From an uncultured Eubacteriales bacterium (GTDB lineage: Bacteria; Bacillota; Clostridia; Lachnospirales; Lachnospiraceae): 64,000 nt of DNA. The stretch covers positions 108,280 to 172,279 of the forward strand of contig CASFID010000014.1 in NCBI GenBank assembly GCA_949294665.1. Direction: 5' to 3'. The translations under genes were made by a program, and so were the position numbers. Positions 1-8,588 of this stretch are shown here, one piece after another (within the stretch, counting starts at the first letter, position 1; each line of letters begins with the position of its first letter). The notes under the pieces were generated by a model. The model made no database searches. It worked only from the letters and a program-made list of their open reading frames with translations, and was not told the DNA's origin.

Positions 1-359
1 CCTACAAGGACCTGGCCTCCGACAAGCACGGCTCCGGTGCTCCCGGCCGAAACGAAAGCGTCCGCATCTCCGTTCCTGACCATCTTCATCGCGACTACGA
101 TAGAAGAATCCTTCTTTACGCGGATCGCTTTCACCGGCGGTTCTGCGGTTTCTATCACCTCTGTCGCATTTACAATGCGGATCTGTTCTCCCGGATAACT
201 GTACTGCGCCAGCTCCTTCTCCAGAACACTCTCCTGTCCTGTCAGCAGAATCTGAATGTCCTTTCTCTGCTGTACTGCCCTGACCGCACCCTTAACGATC
301 TCTGCGGGCGCGTTATCCCCGCCCATCGCGTCAAGGGCGACTCTCGTAATATCAGACAT
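1..359 (-). CDS. plsX: Phosphate acyltransferase PlsX (5' part only)
   Basis: N-terminal 119 residues of PlsX, which makes acyl-phosphate from acyl-ACP for phospholipid synthesis at the membrane. The start reads MSDITRVALDAMGGDNAPAE, with the family-typical DAMGGDNAP motif, and continues to a GSTGAVLVGG stretch before the window edge cuts the gene. The ATG at 359 follows an AGGAGG-type site at about 364-371. It lies downstream of DUF177 and rpmF, the usual bacterial order, but a terminator and a separate promoter lie between rpmF and this gene. The 3' end is outside the window. Confidence 0.93.
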   Translation of the reverse strand, partial: MSDITRVALDAMGGDNAPAEIVKGAVRAVQQRKDIQILLTGQESVLEKELAQYSYPGEQIRIVNATEVIETAEPPVKAIRVKKDSSIVVAMKMVRNGDADAFVSAGSTGAVLVGGQVLV

Positions 360-387
360 CTTCTCTCCTCCTAACACTACTGAAATC

Positions 388-416
388 ATTCTACTGGAAA
401 ATATTATAAAAATCAA
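388..416 (-). promoter_or_regulatory. Probable plsX promoter
   Basis: On the minus strand TTGATT (411-416) is separated by 17 bp from TAGAAT (388-393), about 30 bp upstream of the plsX start and just after the rpmF terminator. It would allow lipid synthesis to be controlled apart from ribosomal protein L32. No FapR-like palindrome was recognised. Confidence 0.6.
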
Positions 417-455
417 TAAAAAAAAGACGTAAAACACAAAGTTTTTACGTCTTTT
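413..455 (-). terminator. Rho-independent terminator between rpmF and plsX
   Basis: Perfect 13-bp inverted repeat (422-434 with 443-455, core AAGACGTAAAA) with an 8-nt loop. On the minus strand it is followed by a run of eight or more T. It ends the DUF177-rpmF transcript. Confidence 0.85.
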
Positions 456-470
456 CACGCAGTTAATTCA

Positions 471-650
471 TCAGTCAACGGAGATGATCTCACGCTTGTT
501 GTATGCGCCGCATGACTTGCATACGCGGTGCGGCATCATAAGTTCGCCGCATTTGCTGCATCTGACAAGGTTGGGAGCGCTCATCTTCCAGTTAGCTCTT
601 CTCTTATCTCTTCTTGCTTTTGAAGATTTATTCTTTGGACAGATCGACAT
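471..650 (-). CDS. rpmF: 50S ribosomal protein L32
   Basis: Encodes a 59-residue L32, a small protein of the large ribosomal subunit. The protein starts MSICPKNKSSKARRDKRRAN, the classic basic L32 N-terminus, and carries a zinc ribbon made of C31-x2-C34 and C44-x2-C47, so it is the zinc-binding form. An AAGGAGGTG site lies just upstream, inside the end of the DUF177 gene, whose stop is 3 bp from this start. The two are therefore translated from one message. Confidence 0.96.
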   Translation of the reverse strand: MSICPKNKSSKARRDKRRANWKMSAPNLVRCSKCGELMMPHRVCKSCGAYNKREIISVD

Positions 651-653
651 AGG

Positions 654-1181
654 TTACACCTCCTTAAAATTCTTAAATAAGTCACGGATCACTGACATTC
701 TGGGATCGTTCCCCGGTTCCTCACATTCACAGGTCCCGGTGTTCAGGTTACGGCCGCACACTCTGCACAGACCTTTGCAGTCCGCACGGCAGAGCACTTT
801 CTCGGGCCACTCCGACAGGATCTCACCAAAGAGCAGTCTGTCGACGTCAAGATGAAATCCGTCAATAAAGTTTGATTCATCCAGCCCCTCTGTCAGTTCT
901 GCGTCGGAGAGACCTAAGTCGACATGTTTCGTACAGTTTAATACAAATTCATGCCTCACGTCCTCCAGACATCTGTCGCACGGGATCAGGACCGCCAGGC
1001 TCGTATCAGCCGTAATGAGCAGTTCTTTTCCCTTCAGATGTTCTACCCGGACGCAGACCGGCTCACTGCTGACGACCGGGTAATCGCCCGATCTCAGACG
1101 GATCACATCCATCGTGAGCGGTACAGTCTCCTCCACTGTCTTATGCTGGTCTGACAAAACGTCTGATAGGTTTATTAACAT
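654..1181 (-). CDS. DUF177 / YceD-family protein
   Basis: A 175-residue DUF177 (YceD) protein. Family members sit directly upstream of rpmF in most bacteria and have been linked to 23S rRNA metabolism. The C-terminal half holds the cysteine-rich segment typical of the Gram-positive form (CRADCKGLCRVCG near 130-145, then CEC), which probably binds a metal. The ATG at 1181 follows AGGAGA. A strong promoter lies immediately upstream, so this gene starts the DUF177-rpmF unit. Function beyond the family association is not visible in the sequence. Confidence 0.88.
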   Translation of the reverse strand: MLINLSDVLSDQHKTVEETVPLTMDVIRLRSGDYPVVSSEPVCVRVEHLKGKELLITADTSLAVLIPCDRCLEDVRHEFVLNCTKHVDLGLSDAELTEGLDESNFIDGFHLDVDRLLFGEILSEWPEKVLCRADCKGLCRVCGRNLNTGTCECEEPGNDPRMSVIRDLFKNFKEV

Positions 1182-1209
1182 CGTTAGTTCTCCTATTCAC
1201 ACCTAAACC

Positions 1210-1237
1210 ATTATATCACGGAAAACAGGTTTGTCAA
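1210..1237 (-). promoter_or_regulatory. Sigma-A-type promoter for DUF177-rpmF
   Basis: Minus-strand TTGACA (1232-1237) and TATAAT (1210-1215), both perfect consensus, with a 16-bp spacer, 29 bp before the DUF177 start. The strength fits ribosomal-protein expression. Confidence 0.85.
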
Positions 1238-1277
1238 CCAGTTTTTTCTGCAGCTGATCGATATGGCAGATCGCCCG

Positions 1278-2474
1278 CTATTTTACAAGAGCAAGCGTCT
1301 CGCGCGCGATGGCCAGTTCCTCGTTAGTCGGTATCACAAATACTCTGACTTTGGATCCCGCTTTCGTAAGTTCTTTCTGCTGGCCTCTGAGTCCGTCGTT
1401 TACTTCCTTGTCAAAATCAACGCCGAGGTAGCCGAGATAGCTGCATACCTGTTCTCTTACGTAATCGTCGTTCTCGCCGATTCCGGCTGTGAACACGATG
1501 TCGTCCACGCCGTTCATGGCCGCCGCATATGCACCGATGTATTTTGCCACACGGTAGGAAAATACGTCCATTGCGATCTTCGCTTTCTTATCGCCGCTGT
1601 TCATCGCGTCCGTCAGATCGCGGAAATCGCTGGAAAGTCCGTCGGAAAGCCCGAATACGCCCGACTTCTTGTTCAGGACGTTCATCACCCCTGCGATGTC
1701 AAGATTTTCTTTCTGCGCGAGGAACTCCATGATAGCCGGATCGATATCACCGGAACGGGTACCCATCACAAGTCCCTCGAGCGGCGTCAGGCCCATGGAA
1801 GTATCCACGGATCTGCCGTTCATGACTGCCGTCACGCTGGAGCCGTTCCCGAGATGGCATACGATCGTTTTCAGATCCTCATAAGGTCTTCCCATCACTT
1901 CGGCAGCTTTCCTGGACACATAGCTATGGCTCGTGCCGTGGAACCCGTAACGTCTTACTTTGTATTTCTCATAGTATTCATACGGAAGTCCGTACATATA
2001 CGCTTTCTCCGGCATTGTCTGGTGGAACGCCGTATCGAACACTCCCACCATCGGCGTGTCGGGCATCAGCTTCTGGCACGCCTCGACTCCGATCAGATTC
2101 GCCGGATTGTGCAGCGGAGCAAGTTCATTGCACTCCTCAACTGCTTTCTTGACGTCCTCTGTGATAACGACTGAAGCTGCAAACTTTTCTCCGCCGTGCA
2201 CCATGCGGTGTCCTACCGCGCCGATCTCATCCAGACTGCCGACAACGCCTTTCTCCGGATCTGTAAGCGCCTCGATCACATACTGGATCGCCTCTGTGTG
2301 CGTCGGCATGGGCTTGTCCGTCTTCTCCTTTTCTCCGCCTTCCGGCTGGTACGTCAGTCTGCCGTCGATCCCGATCCTCTCACAGATGCCCTTTGCCAGG
2401 ACTTCCTCTGAAGCCGCATTGATAAGCTGAAACTTCAGTGAAGAACTTCCACAGTTGATTACTAATACATTCAT
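1278..2474 (-). CDS. ackA: Acetate kinase
   Basis: A 398-residue acetate kinase, the normal family length, converting acetyl-phosphate and ADP to acetate and ATP in the cytoplasm. It starts MNVLVINCGSSSLKFQL, the family signature of this ASKHA kinase, and has GFHGTSHSYV and HLGNGSS active-site blocks near 175-215. The ATG at 2474 follows a GGGAGGAAGG site. It lies 60 bp downstream of pta on the same strand. Together they form the acetate branch that yields ATP by substrate-level phosphorylation in a fermenter. Confidence 0.97.
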   Translation of the reverse strand: MNVLVINCGSSSLKFQLINAASEEVLAKGICERIGIDGRLTYQPEGGEKEKTDKPMPTHTEAIQYVIEALTDPEKGVVGSLDEIGAVGHRMVHGGEKFAASVVITEDVKKAVEECNELAPLHNPANLIGVEACQKLMPDTPMVGVFDTAFHQTMPEKAYMYGLPYEYYEKYKVRRYGFHGTSHSYVSRKAAEVMGRPYEDLKTIVCHLGNGSSVTAVMNGRSVDTSMGLTPLEGLVMGTRSGDIDPAIMEFLAQKENLDIAGVMNVLNKKSGVFGLSDGLSSDFRDLTDAMNSGDKKAKIAMDVFSYRVAKYIGAYAAAMNGVDDIVFTAGIGENDDYVREQVCSYLGYLGVDFDKEVNDGLRGQQKELTKAGSKVRVFVIPTNEELAIARETLALVK

Positions 2475-2510
2475 TTTCCTTCCTCCCGAAAATTTATTAT
2501 TTTATAACTG

Positions 2511-2530
2511 CAGGAAGCTGCAGCTTCCTG
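2511..2530 (-). repeat. Perfect 20-bp palindrome between pta and ackA
   Basis: CAGGAAGCTGCAGCTTCCTG is its own reverse complement and lies 4 bp after the pta stop. It can form an RNA hairpin but has no adjacent T-run, so a role in mRNA processing or stability, or a protein-binding site, is more likely than termination. Confidence 0.75.
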
Positions 2531-2534
2531 AATA

Positions 2535-3530
2535 CTACATAGACTGTGCCTGAACTGCGGTGATCGCGACTACGCCTGCGATATCCTCGGCGCTGCATCC
2601 TCTCGACAAGTCGTTGACCGGAGCGGCGATCCCCTGTGTGAGCGGGCCGTATGCTTCTGCCTTGCCAAGTCTCTGAACGAGTTTGTATCCGATATTTCCC
2701 GCATCCAGATCCGGGAAGATCAGGACGTTGGCATGTCCTGCCACGTCGCTGCCGGGCGCCTTGGAAGCCCCCACTTCCGGCACGATCGCCGCATCAAGCT
2801 GGAGTTCGCCATCCAGCTTCAGCTCCGGCGCCAGCTCGTGAGCGATCTTCGTCGCCTCTACGACCTTATCTACATCTGCATGCTTGGCGCTTCCCTTGGT
2901 GGAGTGGGAAAGCATGGCCACGATCGGCTCGTGGCCTGTAAGAATACGGAAAGATTCTGCGGAAGACACCGCGATATTCGCCAGTTTCTCCGGATCCGGG
3001 TTCTGTTCCAGGCCGGCATCGCTGAAAATAAATGTTCCATTGTCTCCCATATCGCAGTCCGGTACTACCATAAGGAAGAAAGCGGATACGAGCTTTGTGC
3101 CGGGCTTTGTCTTGAGAATCTGCAGACACGGACGCAGCGTATCAGCCGATGAATGACATGCTCCGGAAACCATGCCGTCTGCATCCCCCATCTTTACCAT
3201 CATCACTCCATAGTACAGATAATTGTTCAGGAGCAGTTCCCTTGCCTGTTCTTCCGTCATGCCCTTTTTCTGTCTGAGCTCGACAAGCTTTGCGATGTAA
3301 CCTTCCGTCTTATCGCTTGTCGCCGGATCCACGATCACCGCGCCGGAAATATCATATGTACCTCTGTTCTTCTCGATCTCCTCCTCGCTGCCCACAAGGA
3401 TCAGATCCGCAATCCCGTCTCTGAGGACCGATTCAGCAGCTTTGTAAGTTCTCTCATCCTCTGTCTCCGGCAGGACGATCGTCTTTTTGTCCGCTTTCGC
3501 CCGCGCCTTGATCTCATCAATAAATCCCAT
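2535..3530 (-). CDS. pta: Phosphate acetyltransferase
   Basis: A 331-residue short-form phosphotransacetylase (acetyl-CoA plus phosphate to acetyl-phosphate and CoA), without the N-terminal regulatory domain of long enterobacterial enzymes. Typical blocks include YGVMMVKMGDADGMVSGA near 115-132 and the glycine-rich C-terminus with PVNDLSRGCS. I chose the ATG at 3530 (MGFIDEIKARAK) because an AAAGGTGG site lies about 11 bp upstream; an in-frame ATG at 3551 has no site. It is first in the pta-ackA unit. Confidence 0.96.
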   Translation of the reverse strand: MGFIDEIKARAKADKKTIVLPETEDERTYKAAESVLRDGIADLILVGSEEEIEKNRGTYDISGAVIVDPATSDKTEGYIAKLVELRQKKGMTEEQARELLLNNYLYYGVMMVKMGDADGMVSGACHSSADTLRPCLQILKTKPGTKLVSAFFLMVVPDCDMGDNGTFIFSDAGLEQNPDPEKLANIAVSSAESFRILTGHEPIVAMLSHSTKGSAKHADVDKVVEATKIAHELAPELKLDGELQLDAAIVPEVGASKAPGSDVAGHANVLIFPDLDAGNIGYKLVQRLGKAEAYGPLTQGIAAPVNDLSRGCSAEDIAGVVAITAVQAQSM

Positions 3531-3569
3531 ATTTAATATGCCACCTTTCATTTTTAATCACATAGGATT

Positions 3570-3598
3570 ATTATAAAGCAAATTATTTTTGTATACAA
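3570..3598 (-). promoter_or_regulatory. pta-ackA promoter
   Basis: Minus-strand TTGTAT (3593-3598) and consensus TATAAT (3570-3575) with an exact 17-bp spacer, 40 bp before the pta start. Confidence 0.75.
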
Positions 3599-3722
3599 GG
3601 GATTCCACGGGATTTTATCGCCATTTTATGTGCATTTTTGAGTACAATCATACATCTGCACATCCGTCTTTTATATGATTGTTACAAAAATAACGATATC
3701 AGTTCTCAGTCTCCGTCTCCGG

Positions 3723-5075
3723 TCACAGCCTGAAAAATGCAGTCACAATGTTGAAATAGACAAGGATCGTACATGTATCCAGTATTGTCGTGATCAGAGG
3801 AGCGGCCATGATCGCCGGATCAAGCCCTATCTTCTTGGCTGCCAGCGGGAGAATACATCCGATGCACTTTGCCATGATGACGACCGCGATCATTGTAATT
3901 CCAAGAGCAGCCGCGAGCATGATATTCCAGTCGTACATCAGACAGATGCGCAGTCCGTTCACCACTGCGAGAAGCGTCCCTACGATGAGCGCCACGCGTA
4001 TTTCCTTGAAGATGACTTTGAAGATATCTCTGAACTCGATCTCCCCCACGGCCAGTCCCCGGATCACAAGGGTGGAACTCTGGGAGCCGCAGTTGCCTCC
4101 TGTTCCCATGAGCATGGGAATAAACGTGATAAGGACCGGCATCGCCGCCATCGCATTTTCATAATAGCCCAGGATCTCGCCGGTAACCGTGGCCGAAAGC
4201 ATCATGAGCATGAGCCATGGCGTGCGGTTCTTCGCCTGCTTCAGCACAGAAGTCCCGAAATAGGAATCCTCATTGGGGCTGACTCCGGCCATGATGCTGA
4301 TATCCTCAGTCGTCTCATCCTGCAGAACGAGCATCGCGTCATCCACTGTGACGATACCCACAAGACAGTCTTCGTGGTCAATGATCGGAATGGCGACAAG
4401 GCCGTATTTGTTGATCATGTTGGCCACATACTCCTGGTCGTCGAGTGTCCGGGCATAGAGCACATTTTCGTCCATGATCTCCTCAATCCTCCTGGACTCT
4501 CCCGCGGTGAGCAGATCCTTTACGTCCACCATGCCGATGAGTTTCTTCTTCTCCGTGACGTAACAGGTATAGATCGTCTCTTTGTTGATGCCTACCTGGC
4601 GGATCTTAAGGATCGCATCCGCCACAGTCATCTCCCTGCGCAGACTGATATACTCGACATTCATAATACTGCCGGCGCTGTCCTCCGGATACTGTAAAAG
4701 CGCGTTGATCTTCTGCCGCGTATCTTCATCTGTGACCATGAGAAGCCTGTCTACCACATTAGCCGGCATTTCCTCCAGAACGTCCACCGTATCGTCGACA
4801 TACATCTCCTCCATGACTTCCTCAAGCTCGGAATCTGTCAGTGCATTGATGAGATCCGCCCTCATATCACTGTTCATATCCGTGAATACTTCCGCCGCCT
4901 CTTCCTTTGCCAGAAGTCTGAACACCAGCGTCTGCTGCTTCCTGTCAAGTTCATCAAAAGCATCCACGATATCCACTGGATGCATGGATTCCAGTTCTTC
5001 CTTGAGCGTTTTAAAGTCATGTCTCTCGAGCAGTTCGCTCATGCGCCCGACATCCATCTTGCAGTCTTTGTCCAT
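3723..5075 (-). CDS. mgtE: Magnesium transporter MgtE
   Basis: A 450-residue MgtE Mg2+ channel, the usual length. The order is an acidic N-domain (about 1-130), a pair of CBS domains (about 131-255) that sense cytosolic Mg2+, and a five-helix membrane domain from about 285. The family pore motif GGNCGSQSSTLVIRGLA is near 325-340. The ATG at 5075 is preceded by AAAGGTG. It has its own promoter divergent from tmcAL. The leader is under 120 nt and shows no M-box, so gating by the CBS domain is probably the main Mg2+ control. Confidence 0.96.
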   Translation of the reverse strand: MDKDCKMDVGRMSELLERHDFKTLKEELESMHPVDIVDAFDELDRKQQTLVFRLLAKEEAAEVFTDMNSDMRADLINALTDSELEEVMEEMYVDDTVDVLEEMPANVVDRLLMVTDEDTRQKINALLQYPEDSAGSIMNVEYISLRREMTVADAILKIRQVGINKETIYTCYVTEKKKLIGMVDVKDLLTAGESRRIEEIMDENVLYARTLDDQEYVANMINKYGLVAIPIIDHEDCLVGIVTVDDAMLVLQDETTEDISIMAGVSPNEDSYFGTSVLKQAKNRTPWLMLMMLSATVTGEILGYYENAMAAMPVLITFIPMLMGTGGNCGSQSSTLVIRGLAVGEIEFRDIFKVIFKEIRVALIVGTLLAVVNGLRICLMYDWNIMLAAALGITMIAVVIMAKCIGCILPLAAKKIGLDPAIMAAPLITTILDTCTILVYFNIVTAFFRL

Positions 5076-5191
5076 GCCATCACCTTTTCCAACTTTTTCC
5101 TCTCTTTTCCCGTATGGCGGAAGCGCAGGAAATCGTCCGCTCCCAGCAGAAAAGCAGATTATTTTTTATCTGTATGAACTCGTCTTTTTAT

Positions 5192-5220
5192 AGTATAATA
5201 TGGGGGAAATTGATATACAA
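5192..5220 (-). promoter_or_regulatory. mgtE promoter, overlapping tmcAL control region
   Basis: Minus-strand TTGTAT (5215-5220), 17-bp spacer, TATACT (5192-5197). On the plus strand TATAAT (5194-5199) overlaps the same bases and is a plausible -10 for tmcAL, though without a good -35. The two transcripts therefore start back to back. Confidence 0.6.
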
Positions 5221-5230
5221 GGAGATTCTT

Positions 5231-6535
5231 ATGAAAATCGTAGGTCTTATCACAGAATATAATCCATTCCATAACGGACACCTTCATCATATTAAGGAAG
5301 CGGTACGCGTCACCGGATCGGACGCCGCCATCGTCGTCATGAGCGGCGACTATGTACAGCGCGGGGTTCCCGCCGTCATGCCCAAACGTCTCCGGGCGGA
5401 AATGGCTCTGAAATGCGGTGCGGCAGCCGTCTTTGAGCTCCCTGTATGCTATGCGACCGGCAGTGCGGAACTTTTCGCAGCCGGAGCCGTATCCCTGCTC
5501 GACCGCCTCGGGATCGTAGACTCGATCTGTTTCGGGAGCGAATGCGACGACCTTGAGTCTCTTTCCCGGATTGCAGATATCCTCTGCCGGGAACCTGAGC
5601 AGTATCGCCGCATCCTCCGGGATCGTCTGAAAGAAGGCCGTTCTTTCCCGGAAGCCAGACAGATGGCTCTAAGAGAGTATTCCCACTCTGAACAATACGC
5701 CGCTCTTCTGTCCGATCCGAACAACATACTCGGGATCGAATACCTGAAGGCGCTCCGGAACCTGAAAAGTCCGCTTAAACCATATACGATACGAAGAGAG
5801 GGAGCGCACTATCATGACGATGCGATGCATACGGACGGCTACAGCTCTGCATCCGCGATCCGCTCGCTTCTCGCCTACTCGGGTTCTGCCCTGTGCACGG
5901 ACCGCACAGGCGGAACTTTTGACAACACGCCCTTTTCCGCAATATTGAGCGAACTGGAAGACCAGGTTCCCTCCTGCTGTCTGGAACTGTTAAAAGATCA
6001 ACACCGGGTATCCTACCCTATCTATCAGAATGATTTTTCTCTTCTGCTGAAATATAAGCTGCTGAACAAACATCCCGACGGACTTCTCCGCTATATGGAT
6101 GTCTCTGAAGAACTCGCCAACAGGATCTGCGCCCGGCTGAATGATTTTTTCAACTACAAGCAGTTCTGTGAGCTCATAAAGACGAGAGAGATCACGCAGA
6201 CGCGCGTCAACCGCGCGCTCCTCCACATCATGCTCGGTCTCAAGAAAGAAGATACGGCGGTTTACGTGGAAGACGGATATCACTACTATGCCCGGCTGCT
6301 GGGATTTCGCAAGGACCGGGAAAAGATACTGGCTTACGCCGCCAGAAAGGGGAATCTTCCTCTTCTCACCCGCCTGGCCGACAGCGCGCACCTGCCGCCG
6401 GCCGGACAGAAAATGCTGCGAAATGACATCCTGGCTTCCAATCTGTACATGTCCGTGGTGACAGACCGGTACAAGACCGCTTTCCAGAATGAATACAGAC
6501 AGCAGATGATCAAAGTCTCTTCGCGACTGCCCTGA
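5231..6535 (+). CDS. tmcAL: tRNA(Met) cytidine acetate ligase
   Basis: A 434-residue protein with the nucleotidyltransferase HIGH-like motif in [17 protein letters not shown] at residues 4-20. The TmcAL family uses acetate and ATP to make N4-acetylcytidine at the wobble base of elongator tRNA-Met. The C-terminal half is the family-specific helical region. The ATG at 5231 follows AGGAGATTCTT; longer in-frame starts upstream lack a site. It is monocistronic, and its last 26 bp overlap the end of icd on the other strand. Confidence 0.92.
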   Translation: MKIVGLITEYNPFHNGHLHHIKEAVRVTGSDAAIVVMSGDYVQRGVPAVMPKRLRAEMALKCGAAAVFELPVCYATGSAELFAAGAVSLLDRLGIVDSICFGSECDDLESLSRIADILCREPEQYRRILRDRLKEGRSFPEARQMALREYSHSEQYAALLSDPNNILGIEYLKALRNLKSPLKPYTIRREGAHYHDDAMHTDGYSSASAIRSLLAYSGSALCTDRTGGTFDNTPFSAILSELEDQVPSCCLELLKDQHRVSYPIYQNDFSLLLKYKLLNKHPDGLLRYMDVSEELANRICARLNDFFNYKQFCELIKTREITQTRVNRALLHIMLGLKKEDTAVYVEDGYHYYARLLGFRKDREKILAYAARKGNLPLLTRLADSAHLPPAGQKMLRNDILASNLYMSVVTDRYKTAFQNEYRQQMIKVSSRLP

Positions 6536-7706
6536 TAAACGCTTCGCTGTTGAGTACCGTCGGATTCTCGATCGTTGTGATAAGCGCGAGATCTTTTGTC
6601 ATCTCCCCCGCCTCTATCGTATCGATGGTCGCTTTCTCCAGACGGCCGGCAAAGTCCATCAGTTCCTGATTGCCGTCAAGTTCTCCACGTTTCCTGAGGG
6701 CTCCTGTCCAGGCGAAGATCGTCGCCACGGAGTTGGTGGACGTCTCCTCTCCGTTCAGATGTTTATAGTAGTGGCGCTGAACGGTTCCGTGAGCCGCCTC
6801 ATACTCATAGTATCCTTCCGGCGATACAAGCACGGAAGTCATCATGGCGAGCGAACCGAAAGCAGATGAGACCATGTCGCTCATCACATCCCCGTCATAG
6901 TTCTTGCATGCCCAGATATATCCGCCGCCGGACTTCATGACACGCGCGACCGCATCGTCGATAAGTGTATAGAAATACTCGATGCCCGCCTCCTTGAATT
7001 TCTCGTCGAACTCGGCATCATAGATTTCCTGGAAGATATCTTTGAACGTGTGGTCATATTTTTTGGAGATCGTATCTTTTGTGGCAAACCACAGATCCTG
7101 TTTCGTATCAAGCGCATAGGAAAAGCAGCTTCTTGCAAAGCTCGCTATGGACTTGTTCAGATTGTGCATTCCCTGTACAATGCCCGGGCCGTCGAATTCG
7201 TGTACGAGTTCCTTTGTCTGCGTGCCGTCTTCGGCTGTATACACAAGCTCCACCTTGCCGGCGCCCGGTATCTTCATCTCGGATCCCTTGTATACATCGC
7301 CGTAAGCATGTCTTGCGATGGTGATCGGTTTCTTCCAGTACTTGACGCACGGTTCGATCCCTTTCACAACGATAGGCGCGCGGAAAACAGTCCCGTCCAG
7401 GATCGCACGGATCGTTCCGTTGGGGCTCTTCCACATCTCTTTTAAATCGTACTCATCCATGCGGGCTGCATTCGGAGTGATCGTCGCACATTTTACTGCC
7501 ACTTTATACTTCTTTGTCGCAAGCGCCGAGTCCACCGTCACCTGATCGTTCGTCTCATTTCTGTGCTCAAGTCCGAGATCGTAATACTCTGTCTTCAGAT
7601 CGATGTACGGCAGGAGCAGTTCATCTTTTATCATCTTCCAGAGGATCCTTGTCATCTCGTCTCCATCCATTTCTACAAGGGGTGTTGTCATCTTGATCTT
7701 ATCCAT
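6510..7706 (-). CDS. icd: NADP-dependent isocitrate dehydrogenase (eukaryotic-like type)
   Basis: A 398-residue isocitrate dehydrogenase of the homodimeric eukaryote-like subfamily. It oxidises isocitrate to 2-oxoglutarate with NADP+, supplying glutamate precursor. Recognisable blocks are [20 protein letters not shown] at the start, the substrate loop [17 protein letters not shown] near 100 and the C-terminal [15 protein letters not shown]. The ATG at 7706 follows GAGGAGATGCAAG. It lies 55 bp downstream of a FadR-type regulator on the same strand, so the two probably share a transcript. No other TCA-cycle gene is in the window. Confidence 0.95.
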   Translation of the reverse strand: MDKIKMTTPLVEMDGDEMTRILWKMIKDELLLPYIDLKTEYYDLGLEHRNETNDQVTVDSALATKKYKVAVKCATITPNAARMDEYDLKEMWKSPNGTIRAILDGTVFRAPIVVKGIEPCVKYWKKPITIARHAYGDVYKGSEMKIPGAGKVELVYTAEDGTQTKELVHEFDGPGIVQGMHNLNKSIASFARSCFSYALDTKQDLWFATKDTISKKYDHTFKDIFQEIYDAEFDEKFKEAGIEYFYTLIDDAVARVMKSGGGYIWACKNYDGDVMSDMVSSAFGSLAMMTSVLVSPEGYYEYEAAHGTVQRHYYKHLNGEETSTNSVATIFAWTGALRKRGELDGNQELMDFAGRLEKATIDTIEAGEMTKDLALITTIENPTVLNSEAFIRAVAKRL

Positions 7707-7761
7707 CTTGCATCTCCTCCTGATCATTCAAATTTTCTGTCCGGTTTTTGCTGCCGGCTGT

Positions 7762-8418
7762 TCAGTATCCCTGTTTCTTCAGATTCTGCATAACATGCAT
7801 GATGTGCTCATTGGCAAGCTGTTCCGCCGTCTCTGCGTCCCGGTCGCGGATCGCCCGCAGGATCTGCCTGTGCTCCCTGATCGACCGTCTGGCGCGTTCC
7901 TCAGAGACAAAAGAGGTTTTCCTCGCCACCTGGACATAATTGTGGAAATCCGTCAGTACACGGCTCAGCATCCGGCTTCCCGAAGCCTCGTAAAGCGCCG
8001 CGTGAAATCTCCCGTCCAGCGCGGTCACCTGGTCTGTATTAAAGCCGCTCTCACGGTTTATCTGAAACTCCGAGAGAAGAAGGATCTCCTCCAGCCCCTC
8101 AAGCTGCTCGTCCGTGATATGCTCCGCCGCCCAGCGCGCGCACAGGCCTTCGAGAAACGAGCGGATCACGTAGATGTCCCACACATCTTTGTGGGATATG
8201 CCCGTCACATACGCGCCCCTGTTCGGAACGATCGTCACAAGCCCTTCCAGCTCAAGCTGCCGCAGGGCTTCTCTGACCGGCGTACGGCTCACGCCCAGTT
8301 CTTTTCCTATCGCGTTCTCACGCAGTTCGTCACTCTCCTTATACCGCCCTTTCAGGATATCTGTGCGTATCTTCTGAAAGACACGCCCGCCAAGTGAATG
8401 TTCCTGATGTTCTTCCAT
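7762..8418 (-). CDS. GntR-family regulator, FadR/FCD subfamily
   Basis: A 218-residue one-component regulator. An N-terminal winged HTH (about 10-75, with VSRTPVREALRQLELEGLV) binds DNA. A C-terminal all-helical FCD domain binds a small carboxylate, often via a metal: a D-x3-H at DGRFH, an EH near the SIREHRQIL segment and a late H in NEHIMH fit the FCD metal site. It lies directly upstream of icd, so a ligand such as citrate, isocitrate or another organic acid is an inference. Palindromic TGTATACA sites overlap its own promoter, which suggests autoregulation. Confidence 0.9.
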   Translation of the reverse strand: MEEHQEHSLGGRVFQKIRTDILKGRYKESDELRENAIGKELGVSRTPVREALRQLELEGLVTIVPNRGAYVTGISHKDVWDIYVIRSFLEGLCARWAAEHITDEQLEGLEEILLLSEFQINRESGFNTDQVTALDGRFHAALYEASGSRMLSRVLTDFHNYVQVARKTSFVSEERARRSIREHRQILRAIRDRDAETAEQLANEHIMHVMQNLKKQGY

Positions 8419-8533
8419 CGTATACAGTCCTCCCGGTCATAATGTCTCATGCTGCAGAACGAGGACAGCGCACAGTATCTTCGCGCCTGCCCAGCACCTG
8501 TATAAGTGTATACAATTATACATTCTTTGTCAA
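8419..8533 (-). promoter_or_regulatory. Promoter with TGTATACA operator for gntR-icd
   Basis: Minus-strand TTGACA (8528-8533) and TACACT (8505-8510) with a 17-bp spacer. The -10 region is overlapped by the palindrome TGTATACA (8507-8514), flanked by related half-sites (TGTATAA at 8499-8505, TTATACA at 8516-8522). A second GTATAC lies at 8420-8425, next to the ribosome binding site. FadR-family repressors commonly use short palindromes of this kind, so I infer autoregulation. Confidence 0.6.
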
Positions 8534-8539
8534 GAAAAG

Positions 8540-8580
8540 AAGCCGCACACCGTGAAATCTTACACAGTATGCGGCTTTTT
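8540..8580 (-). terminator. Terminator of the leuB-ilvD-ilvB-serC-serA operon
   Basis: Hairpin with the arms AAGCCGCATAC and GTGTGCGGCTT (one G-T pair), followed on the minus strand by CTTTTCTT. It lies just after the serA stop. It also has a six-T run on the plus strand, so it could act in both directions. Confidence 0.85.
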
Positions 8581-8588
8581 TACCGGTA

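Noticed and set aside
1263-2174. Plus-strand open frame of about 303 codons
   Set aside because: Mirror of ackA codon structure; no ribosome binding site and no recognisable domain.
5076-5230. M-box Mg2+ riboswitch upstream of mgtE
   Set aside because: The leader after the predicted transcription start is under 120 nt and shows no M-box stems or terminator.
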